Assembly (NCBI RefSeq): GCF_028554725.1
Contig: NC_071670.1
Span: 48,370,501-48,434,500 of the forward strand
Origin: Zeugodacus cucurbitae
Taxonomy: Eukaryota; Arthropoda; Insecta; Diptera; Tephritidae
Direction: 5' to 3'
Length of the DNA stretch: 64,000 bases
Shown: positions 25,075 through 37,521 of the stretch, piece by piece
Numbering within the stretch: position 1 is the stretch's first letter
Layout: each line of letters begins with the position of its first letter
Translations under genes and position numbers: made by a program
Notes under the pieces: model-generated
Told to the model about the DNA's origin: nothing
The model's database searches: none
Seen by the model: the letters and a program-made list of their open reading frames with translations, nothing else

Positions 25075-25600
25075 TAGGTTAGGGTTACGAAGGCTGTTTG
25101 CTTTAAAAGGGAAACCCACATAGACTATCAAGAGCAGTCCTTTGTGATGCCATATCAAATTCAACGCCCTCACTTGTTTTATGAATCGACAAAGCGCTTA
25201 GAACCTACCACAAATTTGCAGAGGTTTTTAACTTCTGTATCCGCTAACTCGCCGGGTGCCCAAAAAAGTGAAATCCCAGGATTTTTTGTCTAGATCTCGC
25301 AAAGGCGGAGCATTGCAAAAGTAAATGCTGGGAGGATTCTGCCTTATCTTCTTCTAAGCAGCTTCTGCTGCTAGCATCCGGTAAAATTTTTAATTTTTAA
25401 TTTGACCGCGTGAATCCCGATTCAGATGGGACAATGGCCAGTAAGAACTCCTATAACTTGGGAAAAATTGAGTTTGCTTAGGGCAAAAAGTTCCCTTGAA
25501 GCAAGTTGCAAGAGGACAGCCTTTCACTGTAAGGTAGACCGATGTGCCTAGCCTAGCAAGCTCATCAGTTTGCAGTTTCCTGCTTTTATATGGCACAATT
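25075..25600 (-). mobile_element. LINE 3' relic on the minus strand (RNase H end plus tail)
   Basis: The minus strand reads T-D-E-L-A-R-L-G-T-S near 25555, the end of a LINE RNase H domain. A frame-shifted reading further on gives S-S-Q-H-L-L-L-Q-C-S-A-F-A-R, the conserved C-terminal zinc-knuckle-like tail. The 3' end has CCTAACCTAACCC. Frames are interrupted, so it is a dead remnant. Confidence 0.65.
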
Positions 25601-25740
25601 TGGAAAAAAATATTATTTTAATCAAAAGGTCAATAACAAAACGATAAAAATATTATTATACATACATATATACTATTATATAATAAATTAAACAATATAA
25701 GAAATTCATTGGTTTTAGTAATTTTCCTATCCCATAATCT

Positions 25741-26482
25741 TTAAAGCAGTAGTCTGCTTTAAAAGCCGAAAATAAGCGTTTTTTAGCAATTTTTTTAAAG
25801 GGAATTAGATGATTGCGGTAAACGGAATTTTAAGACGATATTGTACTATATTTAAGGCTTAAAAAACTATATTTATTATTAAAAAATATTGAAATTTTTT
25901 CAAAGTTGTAAGTATTTTTCTGGAGCGCCTGGAGTCTGCACTTGTAAATCGGTGCCGGAGGAGGTCGTGCGATGCATTTGAAACAGTCGAACCAAATTTA
26001 TTTTTAATTTTTATAAGTTTCTTTTCTTTATGAACTAAAACAATACCGACGAAGTTATAAAATTCCAAATTTTTTTGAAGTTTGAAAAAAAAGTTCACTT
26101 TTTTAAGAAAAAAAATTTATTTTAAGTTGCAAAACAAGTAGTTTAAATAATAATTTTGTCCAACTTTTTTAGTTCAAATAGAAGATAATACTGAAGCTAG
26201 ATCACTTTGGTTTTTTTCGATCGGACATATATTATTTTTGCTATCACCGGCACTATTTTCTAACACTTGTGAAAATGAAAACTCGAGAAAACACGCTTTA
26301 AAGGTCTGCCTGATCATTCGCACTTGCTCGACGCTCGGCCCTTAAAACTTTTCTAGCTTCGAAAATATGTCGAATTGGCCTCTGGAATTTTGAAGACATA
26401 TTCTTGGATAGCTTTGGAAGAAAGTTAAAACAAAACAAAAAAATCGATTTTTTTAAGCCTGTAAAGCAGACTACTGCCTTAA
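25741..26482. mobile_element. 742-base inverted-repeat element bounded by TTAA with terminal hairpins
   Basis: The left end reads TTAAAGCAGTAGTCTGCTTT. The reverse complement of the right end reads TTAAGGCAGTAGTCTGCTTT. The similarity extends several bases further (AAAAGCC against ACAGGCT). Each terminus is itself a near-perfect hairpin: AAAGCAG, a 4-base loop, CTGCTTT. TTAA sits at both outer edges. No coding capacity is seen inside. The superfamily is not assigned. Confidence 0.6.
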
Positions 26483-26869
26483 ATAATAAAATGAATAAAT
26501 TTATAAACAAATTATACAGAAACATAAGAATTTGATAATAAATTATTAACATGTAAAGGGTGAAAGCTCTCAAACTGCCTCATTGGTTACAACATTTTGA
26601 AAAGATCGCTAACTAGAAGTATGGATAGTTTGAATGCCACTGTATGCTCACAGCAAACACGTCAAAGTCAAGCGAGAAGCAGCAACGAGCGCTGCTACGA
26701 AATCTGAGCTGGCAGCAGAATAATTTCTTATAAATTTATTAATTTTTAGGTACTCACCAAATCTTCAGAATCTCCGGAGTATCCTTAACTATACTTGGCT
26801 TCAAAGATGACACTTTAAGATTTGAGAGTTTCAATTAAAAAATATATATAAAAACTTTTACACACTACT

Positions 26870-27125
26870 TTCTGGTGGACGTTCGCAGCAATCATTCATT
26901 TACATTTAAGAAATTAGCAATACAAAACGCTGCCCCGATATATATTTCACTTATTTTCTTATTAGAACACACTAAACTTTCAGATTTTCAGCAGAAGTCA
27001 TTGCTTTTTTCACTTTGTAACACAAAAATCAGTATTTTCATTAAAAATCATCACACACGGCACCGAAATGTATTCGGAACTGTTTCCGAATAAGAAATGG
27101 CGCCGGAACCATGCATAGCGCAGTG
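26870..27125 (+). repeat. Dispersed repeat arm A, inverted relative to 28590-28830
   Basis: The segment shares a strongly similar core (about 27046-27110) with the reverse complement of 28590-28670, including TTCGGAACTGTTTC and ATGGCGCCGGAAC. Weaker similarity extends leftward. Both arms give an open frame that reads H-T-R-x-R-N-x-F-G-T-V-S-E. This is probably a piece of an unidentified transposable element. Confidence 0.55.
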
Positions 27126-27944
27126 TTGCATTTTTCATGGGCAAGTTTTAATTGAAGTATTCACAATAGTGTCATTAAATTATAAAAAATATATTTTTGT
27201 CATTTTATATAATTTTCATTTTATGATAAACGACAAATTCTTATAAACTTTTTAATAAGTAAACTTATTTTTTTTTTTGTATAATTCTGTTATTTTTTAT
27301 TATTATATTCTGTTCAATAATTATCGATTATCGAATGGCATAATGAGCGTTACCCAGACTTTAGTAAGAGAATGGCTGAATTGCGAGATTTATCAGTTCA
27401 TATGATCGCCGAAATAGATATTCGTAGTGGACGTCATTAAGAGCCTGTGGTAGATTAAAAAATTTAAAAAATGCATGAGTGAATTCAAACGATCGAGTTT
27501 GACATATTGGGATCATAATCGATAAATTCAAACAAGCAAATGACAAAAACCTTAAATTGTCTAAATTGGCTTCGAATTGATGTAAGGGGTTGAAAACAAG
27601 GTCTTTTACAAATGTTTTTGAATATATAGAGTCATATAGTATGTATTTTAGAGCTCTTGGTATTCGACTAATCAACTAACCGAATAGGGCATTATTAGAA
27701 TAATAATATTCGGTTTGAACTATTCAGAAAGTCGTCAGTCATCGACAATTAGATTAAGCGCTCATTTTCGACTATTCGGCTAACCGTTCGTTATCGACTA
27801 TTCGAAAAGTGCAAGTTCATTAATTTTCTTATTATAGTATTCTGTGAAATTTTTATTTACAAATTGCGAAAATTCAGCCGCTGTATCTCATCTCCCATGA
27901 CGTTTCCCAAAAAAAAAAGCTCTTGCCGTGGACAGCATAACTCA
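27126..27944. other. AT-rich spacer between inverted repeat arms
   Basis: No gene. At about 27305-27340 and 27660-27800 there are repeated CGACTATTCG / TTCGAATAGTCGA-like phrases on both strands, suggesting a decayed simple or palindromic repeat. Confidence 0.35.
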
Positions 27945-28060
27945 TTATCGGTTCTTCAAAATCAATAAACCAAAAATATTTCGATAGTAGATGGATAAAA
28001 CTCGTCAATGAAAGAGGAAATAAAAGAAAATATTGAAATTTGTATTTTTGAAAGACTTTT
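27945..28060 (+). repeat. Fragment of the TTAAGGGGTTAGGTGGGTT-family element
   Basis: The stretch CAATAAACCAAAAATATTTCG and the following AT-rich 70 bases match the reverse complement of about 52255-52345 within the element at 51874-52362, with scattered mismatches. The termini are missing. Confidence 0.5.
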
Positions 28061-28589
28061 AACAAAAAACACACTCACGCCTAAACCCTTGATTCCCTTT
28101 GCAGACCTCAAAAAAATTTTACGTGGAGGAAAAATTAGGCAATAATGTTGTAGTAATCGACCATGTATATTTTGAAGAAATAAGAAATCATATCACAAAA
28201 ATTCTTAATTTTCAAAAATTTAATTTTCCCTAAATCCATACGAACTTTTCAGCCTACTTGCAAACTGACAATCCAATATTACCTTTTCATTATCACGGCT
28301 ATAAATTGCAACAACAATTTACTGTACAAATGAGGATAAAAAGTAAGTTCTTCTTTTTTTAATCGGTGAGTATTTAATTCGTTGTTATTCGAGTTAACAT
28401 ATTAAACATTATAGTATGTATATTTAGAATTTGTAATTTTTTAGCGTTAAGTATAACAATTTATTTATATTTTTATTTTATTATAAAGTAGAGTTCGATT
28501 TTATAATTTTGTATCGATAAAACCACTCCACCGTGAATACCACACTGAACACTTTTCCTAAAAGCAAATGTAACCCTGTGTATAGCCAA

Positions 28590-28830
28590 AGTTCCGGCGC
28601 CATTTTTACTTCCGAAACAGTTCCGAATAAATTTCGCTGACGCGTGTGATGGAATTTGTGAAAATTGTGATAAATTTTAAATATTATTGCAATAAATGCA
28701 GATTTTTGTGCGAAATCTTCAAGTAAAGTCGACGCTGCAATGTAATTAAGTAAGATAAACGTCGGTGCAATGTTTTTCATGCGAATTTTCGGTAAATGAT
28801 TAAAGTGCAATGCATTTGAGTACTGAGGCA
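28590..28830 (-). repeat. Dispersed repeat arm B, inverted relative to 26870-27125
   Basis: On the minus strand it carries the same core as arm A: CGAAATTTATTCGGAACTGTTTC, with ATGGCGCCGGAAC after it. The frame stays open for about 128 codons (28481-28867) and includes H-T-R-Q-R-N-L-F-G-T-V-S-E. The protein is not recognised and is probably a by-product of the repeat. Confidence 0.55.
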
Positions 28831-29099
28831 GCGTAGAAGAATGTGTGAGCAAGTGTGTGTTTAGCAAAGGCAGAAGAATGAATAATGCGTATTAAAGCAG
28901 CAAGAGCATATTGTAAAAGAGTTGCATCACTATTTCCAAGTAAGGTGAGTTTTTAATGAAATTATTAGTAAAATGCCTATCATATTGTACGAATTCAATT
29001 AGGATAACTTCAGTATAAGTTGATTTCATTTTACTCATTCAATGCTCATATGTATAATATATTTAACAGATTTAATGATCGTGAGATCAAAGAACACTT

Positions 29100-29221
29100 C
29101 AAAAACCACGACAGTCGAGTCCTCGTAACCAGAATGGACCGGGAATGTTAACTGCCCAGAAATTTTCAACTCGGCAACATACCTCAAAATAATGTTTACA
29201 GCCGCTACAACCACAACAACT
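29100..29221 (-). repeat. Short dispersed repeat (GTTGTTGTGGTTGTAGCGG family), copy 1
   Basis: Read on the minus strand, this begins GTTGTTGTGGTTGTAGCGGC and continues through GTTGCCGAGTTG to AGGACTCGACTGTCGTGG. The copy on the plus strand at 30334-30460 has the same order of motifs. It is noncoding. Confidence 0.55.
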
Positions 29222-30333
29222 AACACAAATTAAGGAAATTAAGTCATTCAAAATTGTTGTTGAATCAATTCTGAAGTTCGGTTCCAACCGCGCTCAACCA
29301 CACCTTCCTTATTCCATGTTGTTGCTGCTTTTCCACCGCATTTTTTCCCACTTTGCATCTCCTTACAAATGCGCAGACTTATGAATTTGTTGCCATTTCA
29401 TGGTCATACAGGCAAGTGTGTGGCAGCAAGCAGGCTTTTAAAAAAATGAATTGCACAGTCGAGTGCACTCAGCGCAAGAACATATAACCACTTGCATTTG
29501 TATTTAAATTTGCCTGTGTATAGTTAGTATTCATAGGCAGGTGGTTTTTGGAGTTGATGGCGGTGGGCGGTAAAGTGGACGCGACGTAAAGACGTAAACT
29601 GCTGATGTGCTGCTCCACATTGCTACTGCGCTGTTTGTTGTTGTTGCATAATACTGACTGCCATCGCAATGTTGTCTGTTACAATTGTCCGCACAACAAG
29701 CTCATAAAAAAATTAGCATATTTACACACACACACACATACACACAGCTAATAGTGTATATTGTGTGGCTGCATATATTCATATGAGCATTTATCCCCAT
29801 ATCCTGGTTCACTTAATTCGCACAACAAACCTGCTGCTTCACATACTCAGGCAAATACAAATGTGTGTCCCACTTCCTTGATATTTATGTGATTGTGTGT
29901 ATATGCATATCCGTTTTAACTGTCATTTGTTGTTGTTGTTTTTATTTTTGTTGGAGAACTGTGTTTTTTATTAACCAAGAAGCAAAAAAGATTTTGTTGA
30001 ACTCAAAATACAAACTGAATGCCACAAAATAGTCGCAACTGTGTTGCTTTGCAAGGTTCGTTAACCTCTTTAAAAAAGGGCAATACATTTCTATGCAAGG
30101 CAATAATGGAAAAAATAATTCTTTAAGATAAATAATACAAAAAAAATATTTGAATTTTTTTTACAGTTTCGGAAGTAGGAATTTACTGCATTATTAATTA
30201 TTTAAGAAAGCAATAATAGAATCGCAGGAACTGCTGCTGAAGGCTTTATCTTTTTCAAAATATATATATTATATATAAATATTTTTTTAATTAGCTCAAG
30301 ATAGTTCTATAGAAATATGAAAAGAGAAAATAC

Positions 30334-30460
30334 TATTGTTGTTGTAACGGCAGAACACATATTTTTGAGGAATGCTACCGAGTTGCGGATACTTGGCCAG
30401 ATAAAAACCAGATCCGCTCCTATCACAAGGACTCGACTGTTGTGGGAATGGCCAAGGAAG
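30334..30460 (+). repeat. Short dispersed repeat, copy 2 (opposite orientation)
   Basis: Plus strand: ATTGTTGTTGTAACGGCAGA, then GCTACCGAGTTGCGG, then AGGACTCGACTGTTGTGGG. It pairs with 29100-29221 as a diverged inverted copy about 1.1 kb away. Confidence 0.55.
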
Positions 30461-31488
30461 AAAGCATAAAAAATATTTATTTTAAAATTTAAGAAGAAGT
30501 GAACGTTTTTCATTAATGAAAGCTTCCAAACAATAGACTCAATCAAAAAATTAATGTAACATAAAAAAAGTTGCAGGGTATCAAATTTTTCTTGCATAGC
30601 TTCCCTTAGGCGTTTTGAAATAAAACAGAAGCTTCAGAATGAAAGAGCGTGTCGACTTAGTACAATAGCGGCCACAAAGAGTTTTTTTTTTCAGTTTACA
30701 TTACAGAGTTGACTCAAAAGAAAATATATTTATAATAGAAAGTGGGGTTAAGTCGTGGAGAATATATATTTTTGTTAGAGAGAAATTGTCATGCTTTTAC
30801 TCTACTTTGGATCATAGTACTTATAGATTATATTCTGCGGATATAACGATATATAAATGATTAAATATGTTATCTAGATGTTGAGGATCTTTTGTAGACT
30901 TCTTACGAAGTCTCCACATAGATTCTCCGCTGTTATCTACACTTCGTTTTTTCATGTGTTTGTTCTTAGGACTCTACATAGATTCTCCTTATACGTTTTT
31001 AATATAATAATAATAAAATTTACTATTAAATTTAAAATATTAATTCACTTACCATTCGATATTAGACTATTTCGTAAAACTCAAACCTTAAAGTAAATAT
31101 TTTCACTCACTCATTTTTGACTTAAATTAAATTAAAATAACTGAAAAGAGAAATAAAATAAAATCATATATGAAATACGATATAATATGATTGTGAAAAT
31201 CAAATGAAATAGATTTATTAACAATACGTTAAATGCATATTTAATGAAAAAATTATACAAATACATATATTTTATATTTGCTTAATTAAAAAAAAAATAA
31301 ATAAATAAAAAATAAATAAATAAGTAAAAAAAAGAATACATGTAATAAAAATTCATTCTCAAAGAAGCAAGTATTCTATTAAGAAATATATTTATTAAGC
31401 GATATCCGAGTTGAGATATCTCATGCGAGATCAATACTGAGGCAAAAGAACCAAGTTATATATAACTAATACCCCTATTATCAATATA
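30461..31488. other. Gene-free AT-rich stretch
   Basis: Very AT-rich, with A/T homopolymers and AAATAAAT-type tracts around 31290-31340. No gene was recognised. Confidence 0.4.
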
Positions 31489-31648
31489 CAACTTTCATAA
31501 CTCGAAATTCTATAACTCAAAGTTCTCCATAACTCGAACTCTTAAATTGGCAATAGAAGTCAAATTCCATACAAATTACCTTCTTATATAACTCGAAGTC
31601 TCTCAAACTTGAAGAATTTTACGTGATTCGAGTTATGGAGTTCAACTG
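31489..31648. mobile_element. 160-base MITE, pogo/Tigger-like termini, TA target duplication
   Basis: The left end reads CAACTTTCATAACTCG. The reverse complement of the right end reads CAGTTGAACTCCATAACTCG. TA lies on each side. The interior shares the GGCAATAGAAGTCAAATTCC phrase with the element at 22889-23060. It is noncoding. Confidence 0.7.
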
Positions 31649-32149
31649 TATTTAGCATTCTAGAGCTTGTTTAAAAATCTAAACTAAAAAACTCTAAAAG
31701 ATAACCTCCAATTTCTAATCACCCACCATATACATTTAAGGAGACATTACGACCTCTCTGTACAAACTCATAAATAAAACTGAAATACCACACAGCAGCG
31801 ACAACAAGCAATCGTCGCCAATTTCTCCTTGTCGGATAAAACACTTGAGCGCATGTCCATTTTCCCCATAAAGCACAAAAACACAAACCGCAGAATAACT
31901 GCTGAAAATTGCATGACCTCCCTTAAGCACTTTACAATGGAGGGTGGCGCTTAACGCATTACAACGAAACAAACAAACGCATAAGCTACCAAGCACGCAA
32001 AGACACGAGCGACAATACATACACATGTGTGGCAACCAATTGTTGCGTCCACATAGTATAGGGTGTGAACGCACACTGGACTTGATAAAGGTTTATAGGA
32101 TAATAAAACACAATTTTTGGCTAATTTAAACTTGCATGCAATTCTTGTT

Positions 32150-32155
32150 TTTATT
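32150..32155 (-). terminator. Poly(A) signal candidate for glucosidase II alpha
   Basis: AATAAA on the minus strand, about 220 bases downstream of the stop codon at 32371. Usage is inferred from position. Confidence 0.35.
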
Positions 32156-32370
32156 CTTGTAATTTGGGAAATTCAACAATTTCACATACTAAAATACATT
32201 CACCAATTTTTGATATAATTTTTCGTTTAGTTTCGATAAAAAAAAAGTTATGCCTAATAGGTGCCATCGAAAGTGTACATTTCATAAAATAATGTCAATT
32301 GTCGAGTACAAACGGCGTGCCTAACGCACACTAATCGGTTATGCAATTCTTTTATACTGTCTTTGCAGTT

Positions 32371-35300
32371 TTAAAAATTAAGTCGAATATTATATATTTG
32401 CTGGACAGAAACGCCAGGCTTGCGTATAGCGATAGCCTCGCCGTGAGGTAGTACCTCTAGTTCTTTCGAAATACCATCGATAATAAGTGTGGCCGACTTG
32501 GGCGCACGTTCCAAGCCAGCTATGACAACACGCTCAATCCAAGCGGGTGTCTTATAGTTGAGTTTGCCAATCGGATTCACATCCAATTTGTTATTTTCAA
32601 AATTGAATTTTATATAATTGAACACGCCATTGCGATAATCGTACGATTTCTCATCGTCCACATAGAGTGTGCCCTCTGCTTTGCCGGCGCGGTTCAAACA
32701 TATAACCAGTGTGTAGGGGTCATTTTTCATGAGCGTTGCGGCGCGGCGTATGCGTTCTTTTTTGGGTATAATCGTGCCGCCGCGTTGGAATACAGGAATC
32801 TAAAGAGAAAGATTATTTAGCTTACAAAATTTCATGTTATAAGCGCTTCATCTGTACACTCACCGTATCACTTTCGACGGGTATGCTTTCATAGCCGACG
32901 TTGGTGTACTTCTTTAGTGTGTCAATACTATACCATACATCACCATTCTTTTTGTCATCAATTGCTGGGAAATAAACATTCACCTTTTTAACACCCTGTT
33001 CCATAACGGGACGCACAAGCAAACGATCCTGCAAGAGGAACTCATTGTCGATGGCAAAGGCCTCTTTGTCTTTGGGATAATGTGTTAGCAGTGGACGCAT
33101 GACAGGTTCGCCTGTCAACTCATGTTCATAGAACATTGTATACCACAGTGGCAAGTAGGAGTAACGCATACGCAGAGCTTCGCGCACAATCATACGTATC
33201 TTTTCGCCGTACACCCATGGCTCACGGCGTTTCGTGTCTATGTGCGAATGACCACGGAAGAATGGCAAGAATGCGCCAGCTTGATACCAACGTTCAAATA
33301 ATTCAGCATCCGGGTTACCAAAGAAACCACCGACATCAGCACCGCAGAAAGAGAAACCACCCACAGCTTCAGATAAACACATTTTGATGGAATATTGCAA
33401 GTGACTCCATTCAGCCATATTGTCACCGGTCCAAATAAGGGCATAACGTTGTGTACCAGCAAAGTGGGAGCGTGTCAATATGAATGGACGTTGATTTGGA
33501 TCACGACCGAGTAAGCCCTCGAATGTAGCCATCGTATACATGTGTCCATACAAATTATGTACATCGCGATGTTCCCAATTGCCATAATGTACCATATCTT
33601 TGGGCATTGTCACCTCGGGTCCATTAAATACGGATGGTTCGTTCATGTCATTCCAAATCATGACATCGTTCGTAATGGTCTTAAAATTCGTTGGCAAATA
33701 TTGACTGGCATAATATGCACGCGCCTCCGGATTGAAGAAATCCACATAGCTAGCAGAACCGGGCCAGCACCAACCTGTATATGAAGCATATTACACACAA
33801 TTTGTAAAGGATAAAGCGTTATGTGAAACAAACCTTCGTAGTCACCGCCCTCACGCGTCTTTACATAATAACCGCGTTCAGTGCAATCGTTGTGGAAGAA
33901 ATAGTGGGTATCCCGCTTAATATGTGGATCAATAATGACGACCAAATGACGACCCACATCAGTCAAATTCTTAATCATGCCAAGTGGATTGGGGAATTTG
34001 AACTGATCCCACGTGAAATAGCGCTTGCCGTCAGTATATTCAATATCCAACCACATTGTATCCATGGGGATATCATATTCATCAAATTTGGTGGAGACAT
34101 CAGCAACATCGAGCTCATTATTGTAATTCCAACGTGACTGGTGATAAGCGAGCGTCCACATTTGTGGCAAGGGTGCAGTGCCCGTTAGGGATGTGTATTG
34201 CTTGAACGTATCGAGTGGCGATGGGCCCAACAAAATGAATACATCAATAATACCGGATTCGGACATGAAGTGCGCGGCTGGTGGATCAGACTTGCGAGAA
34301 CCTGCAAGAGAATACATTAAATAAAATTGTTCACACGTGTATGCATTCAATGCTTACCCGAAACAAAATTGACGATCGAGGATACAACATTCTTTTCAGC
34401 AGTGTATATATCAACCCAGGTTTCTGCGGCATTCTGCCAATAGACCGCGGCAGTGCGTTGTGTACTAATTAAATTATTTAAATATTTAACAGGCACATTT
34501 TACTTTGCAAACCACACAAGAAACTTACCCATGACCATAGAGCACTGGCACCGAACCGTACAAAGCCATCTTACTGTCGAGTATATACTCAAAGACATCG
34601 GTATTGTATAAACGATAGGGATCTGTACCAGAGGTGGATTTCAAAGCAAATGTGTCCGCATGTTCGGGTAAACCGAAGAGTATCTCTGCTTCTGGGAAGG
34701 TAAAATCAAGCGCAACTGCTTCCGGTCCGTATGGTTTCGAGTCGTGATGTGATTTAAAGTTCTCCTCCCATGCACCAGGATCGGTGATTTCATCTGCTTC
34801 CTTCACCTCATTAGCGGCAGCATCGTCCGCACCCTCTGCTGGTTGCTGTGGTTTCGGACGCAAATGCTCAAAAGTCATAAGACCTTTAGCATTTACCGAG
34901 ACGGTAAGCACGTCATTTTGATAGAAATCAATACGGAATGGATCGGCGACGACCACAGCTTTATTGGGTCCCGAAGTAATAGTGAATTCAGTTTCACCTT
35001 CTTGCACCTTAATGCTGTGAGTAATGAAGCAAATTTAACAAATGCATTGTTGTCTACACTCGTAAAACATTACCTGCCAGGTTTCGGTGCCGATTTGAGT
35101 GCATCGGTTACACGGTAGCGCGGTTTCAAAGGATTTTTCTCATCCACCAACAAACGGAATGTGTTGCCTTGCTGTTATAGAATTATAAAACATTACAAAT
35201 TAAAACAAAAAAGGATAGAAAGTGATGATCTACCTCCAATGCTTCTATTTTCAGCGTAAAGACATGCTTGTTAATCTTATGTTGTAGTTCTGCAGTTATA

Positions 35301-35540
35301 GAATCGGAGTAGATGTTGAGCGTACCAGGCACCAAACCGAATTTGGGATTGTCTGGCTTCACATTGCGGCAACGTCTATAAATGGAACATATTATTAATA
35401 ATATTGACAATGACAGTTGGCGCAATTAATTTTAATTACCTGCAAAAGCTGCTTTGTTCGCATGTCTTGAAATTAGTTTGGTCAACGCTGACCGCATATT
35501 GGAATATGCACAATATTAAAAGAAATATTGTCAAACGCAT
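32371..35540 (-). CDS. GCS2alpha: Glucosidase II catalytic alpha subunit (GH31), eight exons
   Basis: Exons: 35440-35540, 35234-35375, 35074-35171, 34529-35014, 34358-34464, 33834-34301, 32864-33774 and 32371-32799. All introns are short and GT-AG, and the frame joins cleanly to give 913 residues, the usual family length. Residues 1-18 form a signal peptide, followed by the C-E-Q-S-S-F-C segment typical of the family. The GH31 nucleophile motif W-N-D-M-N-E-P-S-V-F puts the catalytic Asp at about 510, and W-T-G-D-N-M-A-E-W puts the acid/base Asp at about 585. The enzyme trims the two inner glucoses of N-glycans in the ER lumen, working with a beta subunit in the calnexin cycle. No ER retention tail is present, as expected, because the beta subunit supplies it. 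ATG 35540 is preferred because an acceptor (TTTCAG) lies 13 bases before it; ATG 35567 is an alternative. Confidence 0.95.
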
Positions 35541-35552
35541 GTTGACGTAGCT

Positions 35553-37230
35553 ACTGAAACGGTGCATGCAACGTAATTACATAAATCGTTTATTTTTTTT
35601 TTATGATATACAATTTGTTTTTGATTTTCTATATTTAGCAGGACGAATATTTATCGCATTGTGTGAATCTCAAAATATACATTTTGTAATTTCTTCAATT
35701 TTTTTAACAAATTATTTAGACAAAACGGGCAGAAAAATAGAAATATGTATATGGTTTGAGAATATGACGATTCAATCTGGATTATAAAAACGAGCTTCTC
35801 GCACTAAATTCACTATGGTCTCTGAGCAATTTGAAGAGTTAATTTTCTAAAGCATCTTTTTTATAGTTATGGAAAATTATTTTACATTTACATAAAGATC
35901 TCAAGTAACTTGTTTATCAATGCACATTACTTACAACAAAAATATGTAGATAAGAGTGTATGTAAAGGCACTTAAAGACACGTCAGTTTCTGCTAAAATA
36001 TTTTCTTCTTTATTATCTGAATGTACAATTATATACACTTAATAATGTGCACACTTGAAAACTGTATGTGCAATTGAAGTACAATTTTATTCCACATTCG
36101 TGTGGACTTGAAAATATTTAATAGAAAGTTCATACAAAATGCAACAAATCATTGCGATTGATTACAACAACAAATTAATTGTATTTACTTACCGAATCAA
36201 CACTTATTAAGCTGTAATGTGTCAACCGCGCAATCGCAACTCAATTTTTATTAAAACTTTAACAATTCTTTAAGTTACTAAATTTTACACAATTGCCGGC
36301 AACGGGATCTATAAATTTGCAGTTTGTTGCGCTGAAAAAAGACCTGCACACACACGCACATTCGCGAAATGTAAAAAGTGTTGTATTCAAAATATGAACA
36401 AGGGAATTTTAAGGGCACGTTTTTGAAGCTCCATGTTTTTATGTTAAAACTGTTTATTCTTTTTATATTATTAAAATTGAAATCGTAATTATTTTTCACA
36501 AAACTTATTGAAGAAATAACGCAATATTCATTTAATGTTTAGGAGTAATTTTTTTTTATATTAAAACTTATAAACTAATAGCATTTAAAAATATGGCAAC
36601 ATTGAAAACTGTATATTGCATACTTTCAGGCATTTATATGAGATGGGTTTATTTGGGTGTTTTCACATATTTATATACACTGATGGTGATTAAAAAAACT
36701 TGCTCTACCAGTGTTGATCATTTGGTTCTATTAATTTTAATTTTTATTAAGAAAATAAATTAAAATTGTTAAATAGCACCAAATGATTAAAACTGGGAAA
36801 ACAAGCATGTTACAATATTCTGGCCACCAGTGTACTTATACACGCATACAAATATTTGTTTTTGTAAATGTGTATAGAAAATGTTTTTATAATTGAAATT
36901 TTTTTAATTGTGGATCTTAAGGAAAATAGTTTTAAATTCATGTTTTGTATGTATGTAAGTTGCACAATTCTGATTTAAACTGAGAAAATAATATATTTCT
37001 ATGCAAACAAGCATAAAATAAAGAGGCTTACAAATGCAATTAAATAAAGACATCACTCACCGAATTTGCTGTTTTGATGAAACTAGTAATGCTGAATTTT
37101 GGTAGTTACAGTCTTATAAACACAATAATGCACTCTCAATTCTCACTATTTATTAAATAACAATTTTAATCGAATTATAAAAACTAGCACACATTTTCCC
37201 GCTACACGAAAAATAACGGAACTTTACCTG
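35553..37230 (-). promoter_or_regulatory. Probable 5' leader region of glucosidase II alpha with alternative noncoding exons
   Basis: A splice acceptor (CCGTTTCAG) ends at 35554, just before the preferred start codon. Upstream on the same strand are strong donor-like sites at 36193 (ATTCG|GTAAGT) and 37061 (ATTCG|GTGAGT), and a weaker one near 37229 (GCAG|GTAAAG). These could close alternative untranslated first exons. The rest of the interval is AT-rich without coding character. The whole arrangement is inference. Confidence 0.35.
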
Positions 37231-37442
37231 CTTATTCCGCTATTCGATTCGCTGTAAGACAGAGTTGCCTTACTTCATGAGACAGGTGAAAGAATTTTAT
37301 ATAAATTTATTTATTTTTTATTATAATTGTATTTAATTTAGCCTCTTTTGCAAGCACCTTGATTATTTTATCTATTCTCTATGAATTCTTATTTTAGTAT
37401 TATAAATCAAGAGTCAAGTTTCACAAATAATTACTATTAATT

Positions 37443-37448
37443 TTTATT
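37443..37448 (-). terminator. Poly(A) signal candidate for the tektin gene
   Basis: AATAAA on the minus strand, about 75 bases past the tektin stop codon at 37522-37524. This spacing is typical for a short 3' UTR. Confidence 0.5.
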
Positions 37449-37521
37449 GACATAAATGGACTAATGGACCCACTTATTCACTTGCATTTACAAACTAACA
37501 ATTTTTTAAAACATTTACAAT

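Noticed and set aside
31736..32074. 112-codon minus-strand open frame with many Cys
   Set aside because: There is no domain pattern, and it lies in a repeat-rich spacer without regulatory support; chance is likely.
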